A DNA stretch of 64,000 nt from a bacterium (lineage in GTDB: Bacteria > Electryoneota > JAOADG01): assembly GCA_026417415.1 (NCBI GenBank), contig JAOADG010000037.1, positions 1 through 64,000 of the forward strand, in the 5' to 3' direction. The notes below the pieces were generated by a model. That model was not told the origin of the DNA. It was given only the letters and a program-made list of their open reading frames with translations, and ran no database searches. Shown here one piece after another: positions 28,725 to 38,547 of the stretch. Numbering within the stretch: position 1 is the first letter of the stretch; each line of letters opens with the position of its first letter. The position numbers and the translations under genes are program-made.

Positions 28725-30821
28725 TTATTCTGCACCTTCTACGACTTCAATTTGTCGTTTTAACGGAATCTTGGTAGTATCAATAGATGCAGGCACTTTG
28801 AAAGGTTCATCAAAGAATAATTTTTTTTCAAAGGCTTTGGTAATCGTTTCTGCCCAAACCGGCAGTGCAATCACACCCCCGGTTTGACGATTCCCAATAC
28901 TTTGTGCAGGGTCATCAAAACCAACCCAAACCCCCAACGAAACTTGAGGGGTATAACCAATAAACCAAGCATCTGTAAAATTATTTGTCGTACCGGTTTT
29001 CCCAGCACAATCGCCTGTGAATTGATATTTGCTCCGAATGGCATAACCGGTACCACCATTGATTACATCGCGTAACATATCGGTTATTAAATAAGCATAC
29101 TGTTCTTCTACGCCAACTTTACGAGTCGGTTTATATACAAAGATAGGATCACCTTGATTTGAATGGACACTTTCAATGAAATGCCATTGCGCTAATATAC
29201 CATTTTGACCCCAAGCACCGTATGCGTTCACCATTTCAATCAATTTGACACCGCTGGAACCGATGGCTAATGGTAAATATCGTGCAAGAGGTGTGGTTAT
29301 TCCCATACTTCTTGCAACATCAATCACTGCATCTATTCCGGTTACATCTTTCATAACGCGGATGGTGCACAAATTCAATGATCGTTTCAATGCATTTCTA
29401 TAAGTAACAGTTCCACCATATTTACCATCATAATTTTTGGGCCGCCATGCTTTTTGCCCAGGAATCTGGATGACGATAGGCGCATTGGAAACTAAATCGT
29501 CAGGGGTCTTTCCCTTTGTGAGTGCTGTTAGATAGACAAACGGTTTAAATGTAGAACCCGGTTGACGAGTGGACTGTACTGCACGGTTAAATTTGGAACG
29601 TTGAAAATTTCTACCTCCAACCATAGCGAGTACACGGCCGTTACGTGGATCTATGGCTACTGCTGCGATTTGAAGTTTTTTACTTTCTGGCAAGATCGAA
29701 TCCAAAAGGGAAATGTTTTTAGATACATCACGATATTTTTTAGCAAGGTCTGGATAATGTTTCCGAAGCCAGTAATCGCCACCTAACGAACGATAAATTT
29801 GAGGATGAAAACGTTTATCCAATTCTTTCATATGATTTTGAACAACTTGATCTAAAACCGATTGTAGTTTTGCATTTAATGTGGTATAAATCGTTAAACC
29901 ATCTTGTAAGTAATCAAATTGATACACATCATTTTTTTCTTCCAGTTCCTGCCGAACCAATTCTGTAAAGTAAGGTGCAATTCCTAAGTCATCATTGGGT
30001 GCCGATGGATATAAATCCAAAGGTGAGTTTTTTGCTTGGTCATATTGTTCTTTTGAAATCACATTTAGTTCGTACATTCGTTTTAGAACAATATTTCGAC
30101 GGCGTTTGGCTTGTTCTGGGAAGTTCAAAGGGGAATGTCGGCCCGGTGTCTGGATTAAACCTGCCAACAATGCTGCTTCGTGTAATTTTAGTGTAGTAAC
30201 GTCTTTGGAAAAAAATCTTCGAGATGCAGCACCTACCCCATATGCTCCATGGCCAAAATAAACTTGGGTAAGGTACATTTCTAAAATTTCATCTTTGGAA
30301 TATGTCTTTTCAATTTGAATAGCAGTAAATTGTTCTTTGATTTTCCGTGTTACCCACTTTTCAGGACCAAAATACAATTGTCTAGCGAGTTGTTGTGTGA
30401 TGGTGCTAGCGCCTTGGCTTTTACGTCGGGTTAATAGGTTTACAAACAATGCTCTTCCTATACCAATGAGATCAACCCCCCAGTGTTGATAAAAACGGTG
30501 ATCCTCAATAGATAGGACTGCATTTTGAAGATTTTTAGGAATTTTGGAAAGCGGTATAAATTCGCGTTTTTCAACAAAAAATTCGTGCAATAGTACGCTG
30601 TCTTGAGAAAAAACTTTTGAAGCCAATTTGGGTTGAAAACGTTCCAGTTGAGATAGGGAAGGAAGATCTGAGCGAAAAGATAAGTAAACCAGGTAAACTC
30701 CAACCCCACCGAATAGAAAAAGAACCAATCCAACAATAGACCAAGTTAGAAAGAACCGAAACCAAGATCTCGATTGCTGTTCAGGTACGGATTTCGTGGA
30801 ATACTTTATAGTCGTTTTCAT
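28725..30821 (-). CDS. mrcA: class A penicillin-binding protein (PBP1A)
   Basis: A 698-residue bifunctional peptidoglycan synthase. One membrane helix spans about residues 24-46. The glycosyltransferase domain has EDHRFYQHWGVD with the catalytic Glu, GASTITQQLARQL and EMYLTQVYFG. The transpeptidase domain has PGSTFKP (SxxK), an SLN triad and AGKTGTTNNF (KTG). ATG start; it follows the LpxH-like gene by 3 nt. Confidence 0.94.
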   Translation of the reverse strand: MKTTIKYSTKSVPEQQSRSWFRFFLTWSIVGLVLFLFGGVGVYLVYLSFRSDLPSLSQLERFQPKLASKVFSQDSVLLHEFFVEKREFIPLSKIPKNLQNAVLSIEDHRFYQHWGVDLIGIGRALFVNLLTRRKSQGASTITQQLARQLYFGPEKWVTRKIKEQFTAIQIEKTYSKDEILEMYLTQVYFGHGAYGVGAASRRFFSKDVTTLKLHEAALLAGLIQTPGRHSPLNFPEQAKRRRNIVLKRMYELNVISKEQYDQAKNSPLDLYPSAPNDDLGIAPYFTELVRQELEEKNDVYQFDYLQDGLTIYTTLNAKLQSVLDQVVQNHMKELDKRFHPQIYRSLGGDYWLRKHYPDLAKKYRDVSKNISLLDSILPESKKLQIAAVAIDPRNGRVLAMVGGRNFQRSKFNRAVQSTRQPGSTFKPFVYLTALTKGKTPDDLVSNAPIVIQIPGQKAWRPKNYDGKYGGTVTYRNALKRSLNLCTIRVMKDVTGIDAVIDVARSMGITTPLARYLPLAIGSSGVKLIEMVNAYGAWGQNGILAQWHFIESVHSNQGDPIFVYKPTRKVGVEEQYAYLITDMLRDVINGGTGYAIRSKYQFTGDCAGKTGTTNNFTDAWFIGYTPQVSLGVWVGFDDPAQSIGNRQTGGVIALPVWAETITKAFEKKLFFDEPFKVPASIDTTKIPLKRQIEVVEGAE

Positions 30822-30824
30822 GGT

Positions 30825-31592
30825 CTAAGTTTGAGTAGAGTGAGGTCCTAATTGTTCCTTGTATTCAAATCGCTCTAATCGCCATTGCCCATTGTTTAAA
30901 ACTCCATAGGACCGCTCAATGATACCATCTCCCGTGTTGATGTACAAACCATTAGGACGCTGTACAATTTTTGGTAAATGAGTATGACCCATTACTACAC
31001 AATCAAATTGATGGGAAGATAAGATTTGATCCACATAATCCAAATACTCTTCGTCAGGCGGCAAACCTATATTTTCTGATTTATACCGCGAACTTTTGGA
31101 AGCAGACAAAGCAATTTTCATACCGATATCAGGATGAAGCCACCGAAAAAGAAAATTAGCCCATTTAGAAGCAAACACTTTTTTCAGGACGCGGTAACCT
31201 CGATCGCTATTCGCAACTCCATCACCATGGACCCAATGAATTCTTAAACCATCTACAATTATCGTGGAAGGATTAGAATGTAAAATTAAACCCACTTGAG
31301 ATTGAAGAAACTGGTGGAGGGCAAAATCGTGGTTGCCGGGCATAATATGGATTGGAAAACCAGCATCACACATTTTTTTAAATTCTGACAGAATTTCAAA
31401 ATGAACTTTTGGAATAACTGTTTTCCATTCATACCAGAAATCAAATAAATCACCACCGATCCAAAGTGATTTAGCATTATTGAAAGTATAACGAAGAAAC
31501 CGAAGAAACCAATCACGACGTTCCAAGTCGTCTTTACGACCACTCATTAAATGAATATCGGATATGAAAAAATGCATAGAAGTAATATGCAT
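30825..31592 (-). CDS. LpxH-like UDP-2,3-diacylglucosamine diphosphatase
   Basis: A 255-residue metallophosphoesterase with ISDIHLMSG, GGDLFDFWYEW, PGNHDF, WVHGDGVANSD and GHTHLPKI. The RDFDW-type insertion pattern and VLKKVFASKWANFLFRWLHPD match lipid A pathway hydrolases. LpxH has GNRDF where this protein has GNHDF, so it is nearer the LpxH2-like branch. It supports an LPS outer membrane. ATG at 31592; Met6 is an alternative start. Confidence 0.78.
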   Translation of the reverse strand: MHITSMHFFISDIHLMSGRKDDLERRDWFLRFLRYTFNNAKSLWIGGDLFDFWYEWKTVIPKVHFEILSEFKKMCDAGFPIHIMPGNHDFALHQFLQSQVGLILHSNPSTIIVDGLRIHWVHGDGVANSDRGYRVLKKVFASKWANFLFRWLHPDIGMKIALSASKSSRYKSENIGLPPDEEYLDYVDQILSSHQFDCVVMGHTHLPKIVQRPNGLYINTGDGIIERSYGVLNNGQWRLERFEYKEQLGPHSTQT

Positions 31593-31625
31593 AGGAAGAG
31601 CAAGTTCTTCAAATATACGTGAGAA

Positions 31626-31654
31626 ATTATCTCATCCAGTCAATCAGCTATCAA
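31626..31654 (-). promoter_or_regulatory. predicted promoter of the lpxH-like/PBP1A operon
   Basis: On the minus strand TTGATA (31649-31654), 17 bp, then GATAAT (31626-31631). The -10 lies within TGAGATAATTTCTCA, an inverted repeat with 5-bp arms that might be a regulator site. Confidence 0.55.
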
Positions 31655-31680
31655 TAGAAGTCAGAATGGGTAAGAAAAAC

Positions 31681-31703
31681 TCTTAGGTTGAATAAAACTA
31701 AGA
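31681..31703 (-). terminator. intrinsic terminator after acs
   Basis: A 9-bp stem with one mismatch and a 5-nt loop overlaps the acs stop codon. On the minus strand it is followed by GTTTTTCTT. Confidence 0.6.
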
Positions 31704-33647
31704 TTCTTGCTCTTCATATTTCTTTTTGAGAAACTCAACTACACTTGGATCTGCCAAAGTCGTAGTGTCTCCCAAAACGCGCCCTAAAGCAATATCTCTT
31801 AATAATCGGCGCATAATTTTCCCTGAACGCGTTTTAGGTAAATCCACACTAAATAATATTTTCTCTGGTTTAGCAATGGCACCAATGGTATTGGCTACAT
31901 GCTCTTTTAGTTTACTTACCATTTCTACATCACCCAACTTGCCACCTTTCAAGGTAACAAATGCTGCAATAGCTTCACCTTTGATATCATGTTCAATCCC
32001 TACTACTGCAGCTTCTGAAACATCAGGATGACTAACCAAAGCACTTTCTACTTCCATAGTAGAAATACGATGACCAGCAACGTTCATTACATCATCTACA
32101 CGTCCTAACAACCAAAAGTTCCCATCTTCATCTATGCGTGCACCGTCACCGGGGAAGTAAACATTTTCCCATTTTGACCAATACACTTGTTTGTAACGTT
32201 CTTCATCGCCCCATATACCGGCTAACATTCCGGGCCATGGTTTACGGATTGCCAAATAACCACCTTGATTGATAGGTACTTCATTGCCTTGTTCATCAAG
32301 AACTGCCGCATCAATACCAGGTAATGGTTTGGTTGCTGAACCCGGTACAGTTGTTGTCAAACCTGGCAAAGGTGAAATTAAAATTCCACCAGTTTCAGTT
32401 TGCCACCAAGTATCTACAATTGGACACTTTCCACGACCGATGGTTTGGTGATACCATAGCCATGCTGCTGGGTTAATGGGCTCACCTACAGTACCCAATA
32501 ACCGTAGGGTAGAAAGGTCATGCTTTTCTGGATGCTCATTACCCCATTTCATAAACGCACGAATTGCAGTGGGAGCAGTATAGAAAATGGTTACACCGTG
32601 ACGTTCAATGATTTCCCAGAAACGATCTTTTTCTGGATAATCTGGTGCACCCTCATACATCACAATCGTAGCACCTAAAGAAAGAGGTCCATAGACCAGA
32701 TACGAGTGACCTGTAATCCAACCAACATCTGCGGTACACCAAAAAACATCTTCTGGTCTAATATCAAATACCCATTGGGTGGTACGATTGACCCAAACCA
32801 AATAACCACCGGTGTGGTGTAAAATTCCTTTCGGTTTTCCAGTAGAACCACTCGTATAGAGTGTAAAAAGAGGATCATTGGAAAACATGGCTTCTGGGTC
32901 GCAATGGGCGGGTGCTTCTTGCATTAAGCGATGATACCAATGATCACGCCCTTCTTTGACACGGAGTAAAAAATCACCGCGTTTAACAATTACTACATGT
33001 TTTATTGAAGGACATTGTGATATAGCGACATCTGCATCATGTTTTAAGGGGAGTACTTCACCACGTCGCCAACCACCATCTGCAGTGATTAAAACTTTTG
33101 CTTGAGCATCGTTTATACGATCGCGAAGTGACTCGGGTGAAAATCCACCAAAAACTACACTGTGAATAGCACCAATGCGTGCACAAGCAAGCATGGAGAT
33201 TACTGCTTCTGGAATAAGAGGAAGGTATATAGCAACGCGATCCCCTTTGCTTACACCGAGTTTTTTGAGTGCATTTGCAAATTTATTTACGGATCGCCAC
33301 AACTCCCGATAGGTCAAGGTTCGTCGGTCACCCGGTTCGCCTTCCCAAATGATGGCCGCTTTGTTGCCATGGCCTGAAAAAATGTGACGATCCAAACAGT
33401 TAAAAGAAGCATTCAGTTTCCCACCAACAAACCAGGAATAAAAGGGAGGGTTTGAGCGATCACAAATGGTATGAAATGGTTCTATCCAATCCAAAAATTT
33501 TGATTGTTCATTCCAAAAAGTTTCAAAGTCATTTGCTAACTCAAATAGTGAATTATCCTTTACATAAGCACGTTCTTGAAAAGACCGATTGGGTGGAAAA
33601 CGATGGCTTTCTTGAAGCAAGATCTCAATGGTTTTATTCACGTTCAC
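31698..33647 (-). CDS. acs: acetyl-CoA synthetase
   Basis: A 649-residue AMP-forming acetate--CoA ligase. The P-loop-like motif is [36 protein letters not shown] and the conserved C-terminal Lys in [10 protein letters not shown] (the usual acetylation site) are present. It activates acetate to acetyl-CoA. GTG start with GAGG 6 nt upstream. It has its own predicted promoter and terminator, so it is probably monocistronic. Confidence 0.94.
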   Translation of the reverse strand: MNVNKTIEILLQESHRFPPNRSFQERAYVKDNSLFELANDFETFWNEQSKFLDWIEPFHTICDRSNPPFYSWFVGGKLNASFNCLDRHIFSGHGNKAAIIWEGEPGDRRTLTYRELWRSVNKFANALKKLGVSKGDRVAIYLPLIPEAVISMLACARIGAIHSVVFGGFSPESLRDRINDAQAKVLITADGGWRRGEVLPLKHDADVAISQCPSIKHVVIVKRGDFLLRVKEGRDHWYHRLMQEAPAHCDPEAMFSNDPLFTLYTSGSTGKPKGILHHTGGYLVWVNRTTQWVFDIRPEDVFWCTADVGWITGHSYLVYGPLSLGATIVMYEGAPDYPEKDRFWEIIERHGVTIFYTAPTAIRAFMKWGNEHPEKHDLSTLRLLGTVGEPINPAAWLWYHQTIGRGKCPIVDTWWQTETGGILISPLPGLTTTVPGSATKPLPGIDAAVLDEQGNEVPINQGGYLAIRKPWPGMLAGIWGDEERYKQVYWSKWENVYFPGDGARIDEDGNFWLLGRVDDVMNVAGHRISTMEVESALVSHPDVSEAAVVGIEHDIKGEAIAAFVTLKGGKLGDVEMVSKLKEHVANTIGAIAKPEKILFSVDLPKTRSGKIMRRLLRDIALGRVLGDTTTLADPSVVEFLKKKYEEQES

Positions 33648-33677
33648 GGACTACCTCGCAAAGATAAACAAGTTTCA

Positions 33678-33706
33678 AAAATAGAATGTTCACATACGGT
33701 TCGCAA
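33678..33706 (-). promoter_or_regulatory. predicted acs promoter
   Basis: On the minus strand TTGCGA (33701-33706), 17 bp, then TATTTT (33678-33683), about 30 nt upstream of the acs GTG start. Confidence 0.5.
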
Positions 33707-33749
33707 TAAAAAATCAAACCTAAATCTATTTTTCCACTAACCAAAAATT

Positions 33750-34082
33750 TCATAGTGAAATTACAGTTCGTGAAAACATTTCTTTTTGAATTTCGGACAT
33801 CGTGACAATTTGGCCTATTGCAACCTTTTCACTGATTTGATAATTATCGCAGCAAGTTTTACAAGCCAACAATCGTACTCCATCATTGGCTAAAAGGGAA
33901 AACAGATCATAAAGCGGTGAGTCCTCTAACAGACAAAATACGGCACTATGAACAAATAATACCGATTGTGGACGTTCAATCGATTCGACTAGCGTTCTAA
34001 AATAATTGAGAAATAGTTTTCTACCCAGTTCATCATCTTGTCCAATAAAATTCCGTTGTAAAAATAAAGTGACCTCTTTCAA
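33750..34082 (-). CDS. DsrE-fold protein resembling the C-terminal domain of YedF
   Basis: About 110 residues. LQRNFIGQDDELGRKLFLNYFRTLVE, SVLFVHSAVFCL and ACKTCCDNYQI match, in order, the C-terminal DsrE-like domain of YedF selenium/sulfur proteins. The N-terminal TusA domain is absent. The Cys pair in CKTCC is the likely sulfur-handling site. I prefer the TTG at 34082: GGAGG sits 4 nt before it and it clears the upstream gene. An ATG at 34127 would extend it by 15 residues and overlap the carbonic anhydrase gene by 35 nt. Confidence 0.6.
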   Translation of the reverse strand: MKEVTLFLQRNFIGQDDELGRKLFLNYFRTLVESIERPQSVLFVHSAVFCLLEDSPLYDLFSLLANDGVRLLACKTCCDNYQISEKVAIGQIVTMSEIQKEMFSRTVISL

Positions 34083-34092
34083 ATGCCCTCCA

Positions 34093-34626
34093 TTATTGTC
34101 TAAGATGGTCGTAAAATCTTTGCGCATTTTCTACGTAATGTTTTGCATTATCAATCAAATTCAATCGTTCGTCTTCGCTTAAGATACGTTTCACTTTAGC
34201 AGGAGTTCCGAGCACCAATGAACCTGAAGGTACTTCCATTCCTGGAGGTACTAATGCACCTGCTCCAACCATAGCACCTTTACGAATGATTGCACCATTG
34301 AGCACGATTGAACCAATTCCGATTAATGCTTCATCTTCTATAGTACAACCATGTAAAATCGCTTGATGACCTACAGTAACAAAGTTTCCAATTCTAACAG
34401 GATAACCTATATCTACGTGAATAACGCTACCGTCTTGGATATTTGTTGAGTGTCCAATTTCAATGGAATCTACATCACCACGAATTGTAACTGAAAACCA
34501 GACTGAACTATATTCTCCAATACGGACATTTCCGATTACAGCTGCATTGGGTGCAATCCAGGTGGTAGAAGCAATTTGTGGAAATGTGTGTTCTAAACCA
34601 AATAGTGGAAAACGTGTTGAATTCAT
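34093..34626 (-). CDS. gamma-carbonic anhydrase family protein (left-handed beta-helix)
   Basis: A 177-residue hexapeptide-repeat protein (YrdA/PaaY-like). Repeats such as AAVIGNVRIGEYSSVW build the beta helix. Zinc His ligands are seen in VIHVD and VGHQAILHG. LVLGTPAKVKRIL ends the fold, with a C-terminal helix. It may hydrate CO2 or act as an uncharacterised transferase-like protein. I chose the ATG at 34626 with AAGGAAG; the track-length frame to 34650 lacks an SD. Confidence 0.85.
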   Translation of the reverse strand: MNSTRFPLFGLEHTFPQIASTTWIAPNAAVIGNVRIGEYSSVWFSVTIRGDVDSIEIGHSTNIQDGSVIHVDIGYPVRIGNFVTVGHQAILHGCTIEDEALIGIGSIVLNGAIIRKGAMVGAGALVPPGMEVPSGSLVLGTPAKVKRILSEDERLNLIDNAKHYVENAQRFYDHLRQ

Positions 34627-34676
34627 AATAACTTCCTTACAAGATTTCAATAAAGTAAAGAGTAGAATTGTTCAAA

Positions 34677-34705
34677 AAGATAGTGTTTACTTAAACCCTT
34701 ATCAA
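34677..34705 (-). promoter_or_regulatory. predicted promoter of the gamma-carbonic anhydrase gene with an operator-like spacer
   Basis: On the minus strand TTGATA (34700-34705), 17 bp, then TATCTT (34677-34682). The spacer holds GTTTACTTAAAC (34687-34698), an inverted repeat with 5-bp arms, in the 102-bp divergent gap shared with the CARF-like gene. Confidence 0.5.
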
Positions 34706-34728
34706 ATGGTAAGTTACAAGGAAAAAAG

Positions 34729-35577
34729 ATGAAACGAATTCTTAATCATCGTTATAGGAATGAAGTGAAAGGTGTATTTTTCACTTTATTTGGTCAAAAA
34801 AAATTAGGTACTATCGCTCTATTGCTTTTATTTACGGTCTTTCTTTTATCAGGGTGGATACCGGATAGTTTTTTGCAATTGATGGAATTATTGGGTGTGG
34901 AGGGTTGGAAAAAACTAACGATTATGTGGATTATCTGTCTTGTTGTAGTCATCATCTGGATAGGGCTATACATCAAAGTAAAGCAGAAACAACCACCTTT
35001 AAAAGTACTAAAAGAACTATCAGATAAAAATCAAATTCTTATTTTGCTTTTAAGCATTCTCAACAAGTTTTCAAAAGATATTCAGCCACAGATAGAGCAA
35101 TTTTTAGATAGCAACCAAGCAACTTATGATGATTTCATATCCTTTGTAAAAAGTTTACTACCTAATGATAACATTCATTACAATTGGGAAATGCCCATAC
35201 GAGCCATTCACGCACATATTCCAGTTCTACAAAAAGTATATGTTCTAACATCCCACGAATCCAGTTTGCAGTATCAAAATTTTCTAAAAATTTGTAATTC
35301 ACTATTTCCAAACATAGAGTTTGAAGAGGTGATAAAAGGTGGTGTTGATTTTGATGACTTAGAGAATTGTTTTTCGGAAATAGATAAAATCATTAAGAGA
35401 TACCGAAGAGGGCAAAGGCATAAAACTGTAATAGTGGACGTAACAGGTGGGAAAGTACCTACCAGTATAGCCGCTGCATTAAGCACCCTCTCGTATGGTC
35501 AGAAGTTCCAATACATTGATACGGAAGAAAAAATTGCACACCAATTTGATGTGGTTTTATCCGATGAAGAAAACTAA
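34729..35577 (+). CDS. membrane-anchored CARF-like protein (orphan)
   Basis: A 282-residue protein. Two hydrophobic helices (about residues 26-43 and 63-83) lie at the N terminus. A soluble domain of about 180 residues follows, with alternating strands and helices: VYVLTS (170-175), FEEVIKGG (198-205), VIVDVTGGKVPTSIAAAL (234-251) and FQYID. The strand-turn-helix DVTGGK plus a small-residue helix is the hallmark nucleotide-binding segment of CARF domains, which bind cyclic oligoadenylates. No nuclease motif and no cas gene or CRISPR array is visible. AAGGA before the ATG. A plus-strand island between minus-strand genes; its stop overlaps the convergent gene by 4 nt. Confidence 0.6.
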   Translation: MKRILNHRYRNEVKGVFFTLFGQKKLGTIALLLLFTVFLLSGWIPDSFLQLMELLGVEGWKKLTIMWIICLVVVIIWIGLYIKVKQKQPPLKVLKELSDKNQILILLLSILNKFSKDIQPQIEQFLDSNQATYDDFISFVKSLLPNDNIHYNWEMPIRAIHAHIPVLQKVYVLTSHESSLQYQNFLKICNSLFPNIEFEEVIKGGVDFDDLENCFSEIDKIIKRYRRGQRHKTVIVDVTGGKVPTSIAAALSTLSYGQKFQYIDTEEKIAHQFDVVLSDEEN

Positions 35578-36692
35578 CATTGGTAAAACTCTGCAATAGT
35601 TCGTATAACCTCTTCGGCTTGTTCATCGGTCAATTCAGGATAAATGGGAATGGCAATGGTTTCTTTAGCAGCTTGTTCACTAACAGGAAAATCACCTTCT
35701 TTGTATCCTAAATACTGAAAACACTCCAGCAAATGAAATGGATAAGGATAGTAAACTTCACAACCGATTGAACGTTGTTTTAGATAATTTACCAGTTCAT
35801 CTCGTCGTTCTACACGTAGAATGTATTGATTAAAAATATGTCGCGATTCTTTGATTACCGGTAAGGAAAGAATACCATTTCCTAAAAGGTGATACTGTTC
35901 AATCAGTTTCTGATAGCGTTCTGCGTTGCTTTTTCGTTTTTCTGACCATCCATCCAAATAGGGCAATTTTGCTAATACCACTGCAGCATGAATGGAATCA
36001 AGTCTAAAATTTCCGCCCACAAAAATATGATGATATTTAATCTTTGAACCATGATTACGATAAGTTTTTAACAACTCATCACGTGTTTCATCATTTGTTG
36101 TAACAATTCCACCATCACCTGCACAGCCAAGATTTTTTGAAGGGAAAAAACTAAAACAGCCATAATGACCCATTGAACCAGCTCGGCATCCTTTGTATTC
36201 TGCTCCGATGGATTGTGCTGCATCTTCAATCACAAGAAAATGGTACTTTTCAGCAAGTTCTAAAATCGGATCCATATCTGCCATTTGGCCAAAGAGATGA
36301 ACAGGGATGATGGCTTTCGTTTTTTCAGTAATGGCGGATTCGATTTTAGCAGGGTCAATGTTGTATGTATCAGGTAAAATATCAACAAAGACAGGTTTCG
36401 CCCCCACGCGTACCACTGCACCAGCAGTTGCAAAGAAAGAATAATCTGGTACAATTACTTCATCACCAAAACCAATTTGTTCAGCCATTAATGTGATGAC
36501 TAATGCATCTGACCCTGAACTAACACCAGTAGCATATTTTGTTCCACAATACGATGCAATGGCTAACTCACATTGTTTTACTTCAGGTCCATTAATAAAA
36601 AGCTGACTTTCAAAAACCTTTGAAACTGCTGTGTCAATATCTTGTTTGATGGATTGATACTGGGCTTTTAAATCTAAAAGGGGAACACTCAT
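35574..36692 (-). CDS. DegT/DnrJ/EryC1/StrS family sugar aminotransferase
   Basis: A 372-residue PLP enzyme of the family that aminates nucleotide-linked keto sugars. It has GSDALVITLMA, VIEDAAQSIGAEY, and the PLP Lys in FSFFPSKNLGCAGDGG. FRLDSIHAAVVLAKL and an IPIYPELTDEQ ending are typical. The product would feed LPS, capsule or glycan synthesis. ATG with AAGGA. It is alone on this strand between two plus-strand genes. Confidence 0.88.
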   Translation of the reverse strand: MSVPLLDLKAQYQSIKQDIDTAVSKVFESQLFINGPEVKQCELAIASYCGTKYATGVSSGSDALVITLMAEQIGFGDEVIVPDYSFFATAGAVVRVGAKPVFVDILPDTYNIDPAKIESAITEKTKAIIPVHLFGQMADMDPILELAEKYHFLVIEDAAQSIGAEYKGCRAGSMGHYGCFSFFPSKNLGCAGDGGIVTTNDETRDELLKTYRNHGSKIKYHHIFVGGNFRLDSIHAAVVLAKLPYLDGWSEKRKSNAERYQKLIEQYHLLGNGILSLPVIKESRHIFNQYILRVERRDELVNYLKQRSIGCEVYYPYPFHLLECFQYLGYKEGDFPVSEQAAKETIAIPIYPELTDEQAEEVIRTIAEFYQC

Positions 36693-36788
36693 AAGGATTT
36701 TCCTTTGTTATACAAATAGAGAATTCTCAAAATGTAAAGAAATTTCAAACGACTATCAAAAAAAGAAAAATCTTACTATCTTTTGTTT

Positions 36789-37076
36789 ATGATGCATCAA
36801 AATTCCCATGATCAAGACGAGTTCAGCTTTTCTAAACAAAGAATAGAAGAGTGGAAAGAACGTAATCTGCGAATGAAAAAGAGACAAAATGTCCAAAATT
36901 TTGTCTGGATCTTGGTTGCTTTAGGGATGTTACTGATTTTATTTGCTGTGACGAAATTTTTATCCAGCCCTACGATCCAAAAACTTCAAAAACAACAGTT
37001 TCATTCAACTCAACAGGATACCACAATTCAAACACACGATACTTTCCGTATCATTCCTAAACCTGTTCAAAAATAA
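36789..37076 (+). CDS. small single-pass membrane protein of unknown function
   Basis: About 95 residues. A charged, Lys/Arg-rich N-terminal part (about 1-43) precedes one hydrophobic helix (VWILVALGMLLILFAV, about 45-60), then a Gln/Thr-rich tail. The topology suggests an inner-membrane anchor. I do not recognise a family. No clear SD precedes the ATG at 36789; an ATG also follows at 36792 and a TTG at 36783 is possible. It is divergent from the DegT gene and upstream of rpmE. Confidence 0.5.
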   Translation: MMHQNSHDQDEFSFSKQRIEEWKERNLRMKKRQNVQNFVWILVALGMLLILFAVTKFLSSPTIQKLQKQQFHSTQQDTTIQTHDTFRIIPKPVQK

Positions 37077-37123
37077 CCGATAACAAACATTGAAACTTAC
37101 CTAACGTATCACAAAATCAAGGG

Positions 37124-37152
37124 TTGCATAGAATCGAAAAAATATGTATAAT
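37124..37152 (+). promoter_or_regulatory. consensus sigma-70 promoter of rpmE
   Basis: TTGCAT (37124-37129), 17 bp, then a perfect TATAAT (37147-37152), 38 nt before the rpmE ATG. It is the best promoter in the window and shows that the organism uses ordinary -35/-10 boxes. Confidence 0.75.
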
Positions 37153-37190
37153 TTTGGCTATAAATTTGGAATAGAAAATAGGTAATACTT

Positions 37191-37403
37191 ATGAAAACAG
37201 AAATTCATCCACATTACACCGTAGTTACAGTTCATTGTGCTTGTGGAAATACATTCACAACCAGAAGCACTACTACCAAAGGTGAGTTAAAAGTAGAAAT
37301 TTGCAGTCGTTGTCATCCGTTTTTCACGGGTCAAAACAAATTGGTGGACACTGCTGGACGTGTTGATAAATTTTTGAAAAAGTATGGCAAAGTCCCCAAG
37401 TAG
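37191..37403 (+). CDS. rpmE: 50S ribosomal protein L31 (zinc-binding type)
   Basis: A 70-residue L31. Four Cys ligands, CACG and CSRC, mark the zinc-containing C+ form. [20 protein letters not shown] is the family core, given here as HPFFTG and DTAGRVDKF. It overlaps the next gene by 20 nt, a frequent partnership of rpmE with DUF1385 genes. Confidence 0.93.
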   Translation: MKTEIHPHYTVVTVHCACGNTFTTRSTTTKGELKVEICSRCHPFFTGQNKLVDTAGRVDKFLKKYGKVPK

Positions 37404-38544
37404 TTTGTTAAAAACGCACCGTTACTCTTTCGTTTACCGATTATTATCTATCTTACACTTTCCGTTTTTCTTCTTACGTTGGATAGAAGAAACACACGAA
37501 CTTGAAAAAACAGTCAACCAAGAAGATAAGGAAGAAACACCATACGGATACAGTTGTGTTGTTGCTTCAGATCAAGGTGATGGACTTGGACTTAGAAGAT
37601 CCAATGCCGTTGGTGGACAAGCAGTCATTGAAGGTGTAATGATGCGTTCAAAAAACTTTGTTGCAACTGCGGTGCGTGCACCTGATGGACGGATTGTTTG
37701 TAAAATTCAAGAATTACTAAACCCTTCCAGTCAATTGTTCAAAAAGCCCATTATGCGCGGTGCTAGTATGTTGTTTGAAACGCTTAAATTGGGGATTAGT
37801 ACGTTAGAATGGTCAGCAAAAATTTCTACCGCGCAAGAAGATCAAAAGCCCTTGAAATGGTGGGAAAAAGCATTTCAATCTATTTCTCTACCCATTAGTT
37901 TAATCTTAGCGTTGTCCCTGTTTTTGTGGTTGCCTTATTCAATAGCGAAATGGACTGTCGGTGCAGATGGAAATCAATATCTTTATCATTTGGTGTCCAA
38001 TTCAGTTCAAATGGCAATTTTAATCGGTTATATGATGTTGATTTCGTTTTCAAAAGAAGTTAGGCGTGTGTTTGAATATCATGGTGCTGAGCACAAAGGG
38101 ATAATGTGCTACGAAGCAGGCGATCAAGTGATACCAGAAAGAATGCAGCATCATACACGATTTCATCCAAGATGTGGTACTAGTTTTTTATTGGTCTTAG
38201 GAATTGTTACCATGCTTTTTTTTAGTACCTTAGATGCTATTTTGTTACTGGCGGGATGGGTTTATCCGAATGCTCTGGTGCGGGTGCTTTTTCACTTGCC
38301 TTTAGTACCAATTGTTGGCGGGATAGGGTATGAACTCCTCAAGTTAAGTGATCGGAAGAAAAATATCGCTGCGGTTGCTGCACTCATTCAACCGGGATTA
38401 TGGTTACAAAGAATCACTACAAAAGAACCCAATCTTGAACAACTGGAAGTAAGTGCCATTTCTTTACGTGCTGCGATTTTAGGATATATAGAAGAAAGTG
38501 ATAAAGTTATTTCAGAAGAAACTTATCAAATCCAATCCACCTGA
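37384..38544 (+). CDS. DUF1385 (YqhQ-like) membrane protein
   Basis: A 386-residue protein. The DUF1385 hallmark [13 protein letters not shown] begins near residue 76, followed by [14 protein letters not shown] and [13 protein letters not shown]. Three to five hydrophobic segments lie between residues 165 and 320. The biochemical function of the family is unknown. The ATG lies inside rpmE (20-nt overlap), so the first 60 or so residues are poorly conserved and the start is not certain. Confidence 0.8.
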   Translation: MAKSPSSLLKTHRYSFVYRLLSILHFPFFFLRWIEETHELEKTVNQEDKEETPYGYSCVVASDQGDGLGLRRSNAVGGQAVIEGVMMRSKNFVATAVRAPDGRIVCKIQELLNPSSQLFKKPIMRGASMLFETLKLGISTLEWSAKISTAQEDQKPLKWWEKAFQSISLPISLILALSLFLWLPYSIAKWTVGADGNQYLYHLVSNSVQMAILIGYMMLISFSKEVRRVFEYHGAEHKGIMCYEAGDQVIPERMQHHTRFHPRCGTSFLLVLGIVTMLFFSTLDAILLLAGWVYPNALVRVLFHLPLVPIVGGIGYELLKLSDRKKNIAAVAALIQPGLWLQRITTKEPNLEQLEVSAISLRAAILGYIEESDKVISEETYQIQST

Positions 38545-38547
38545 TTT

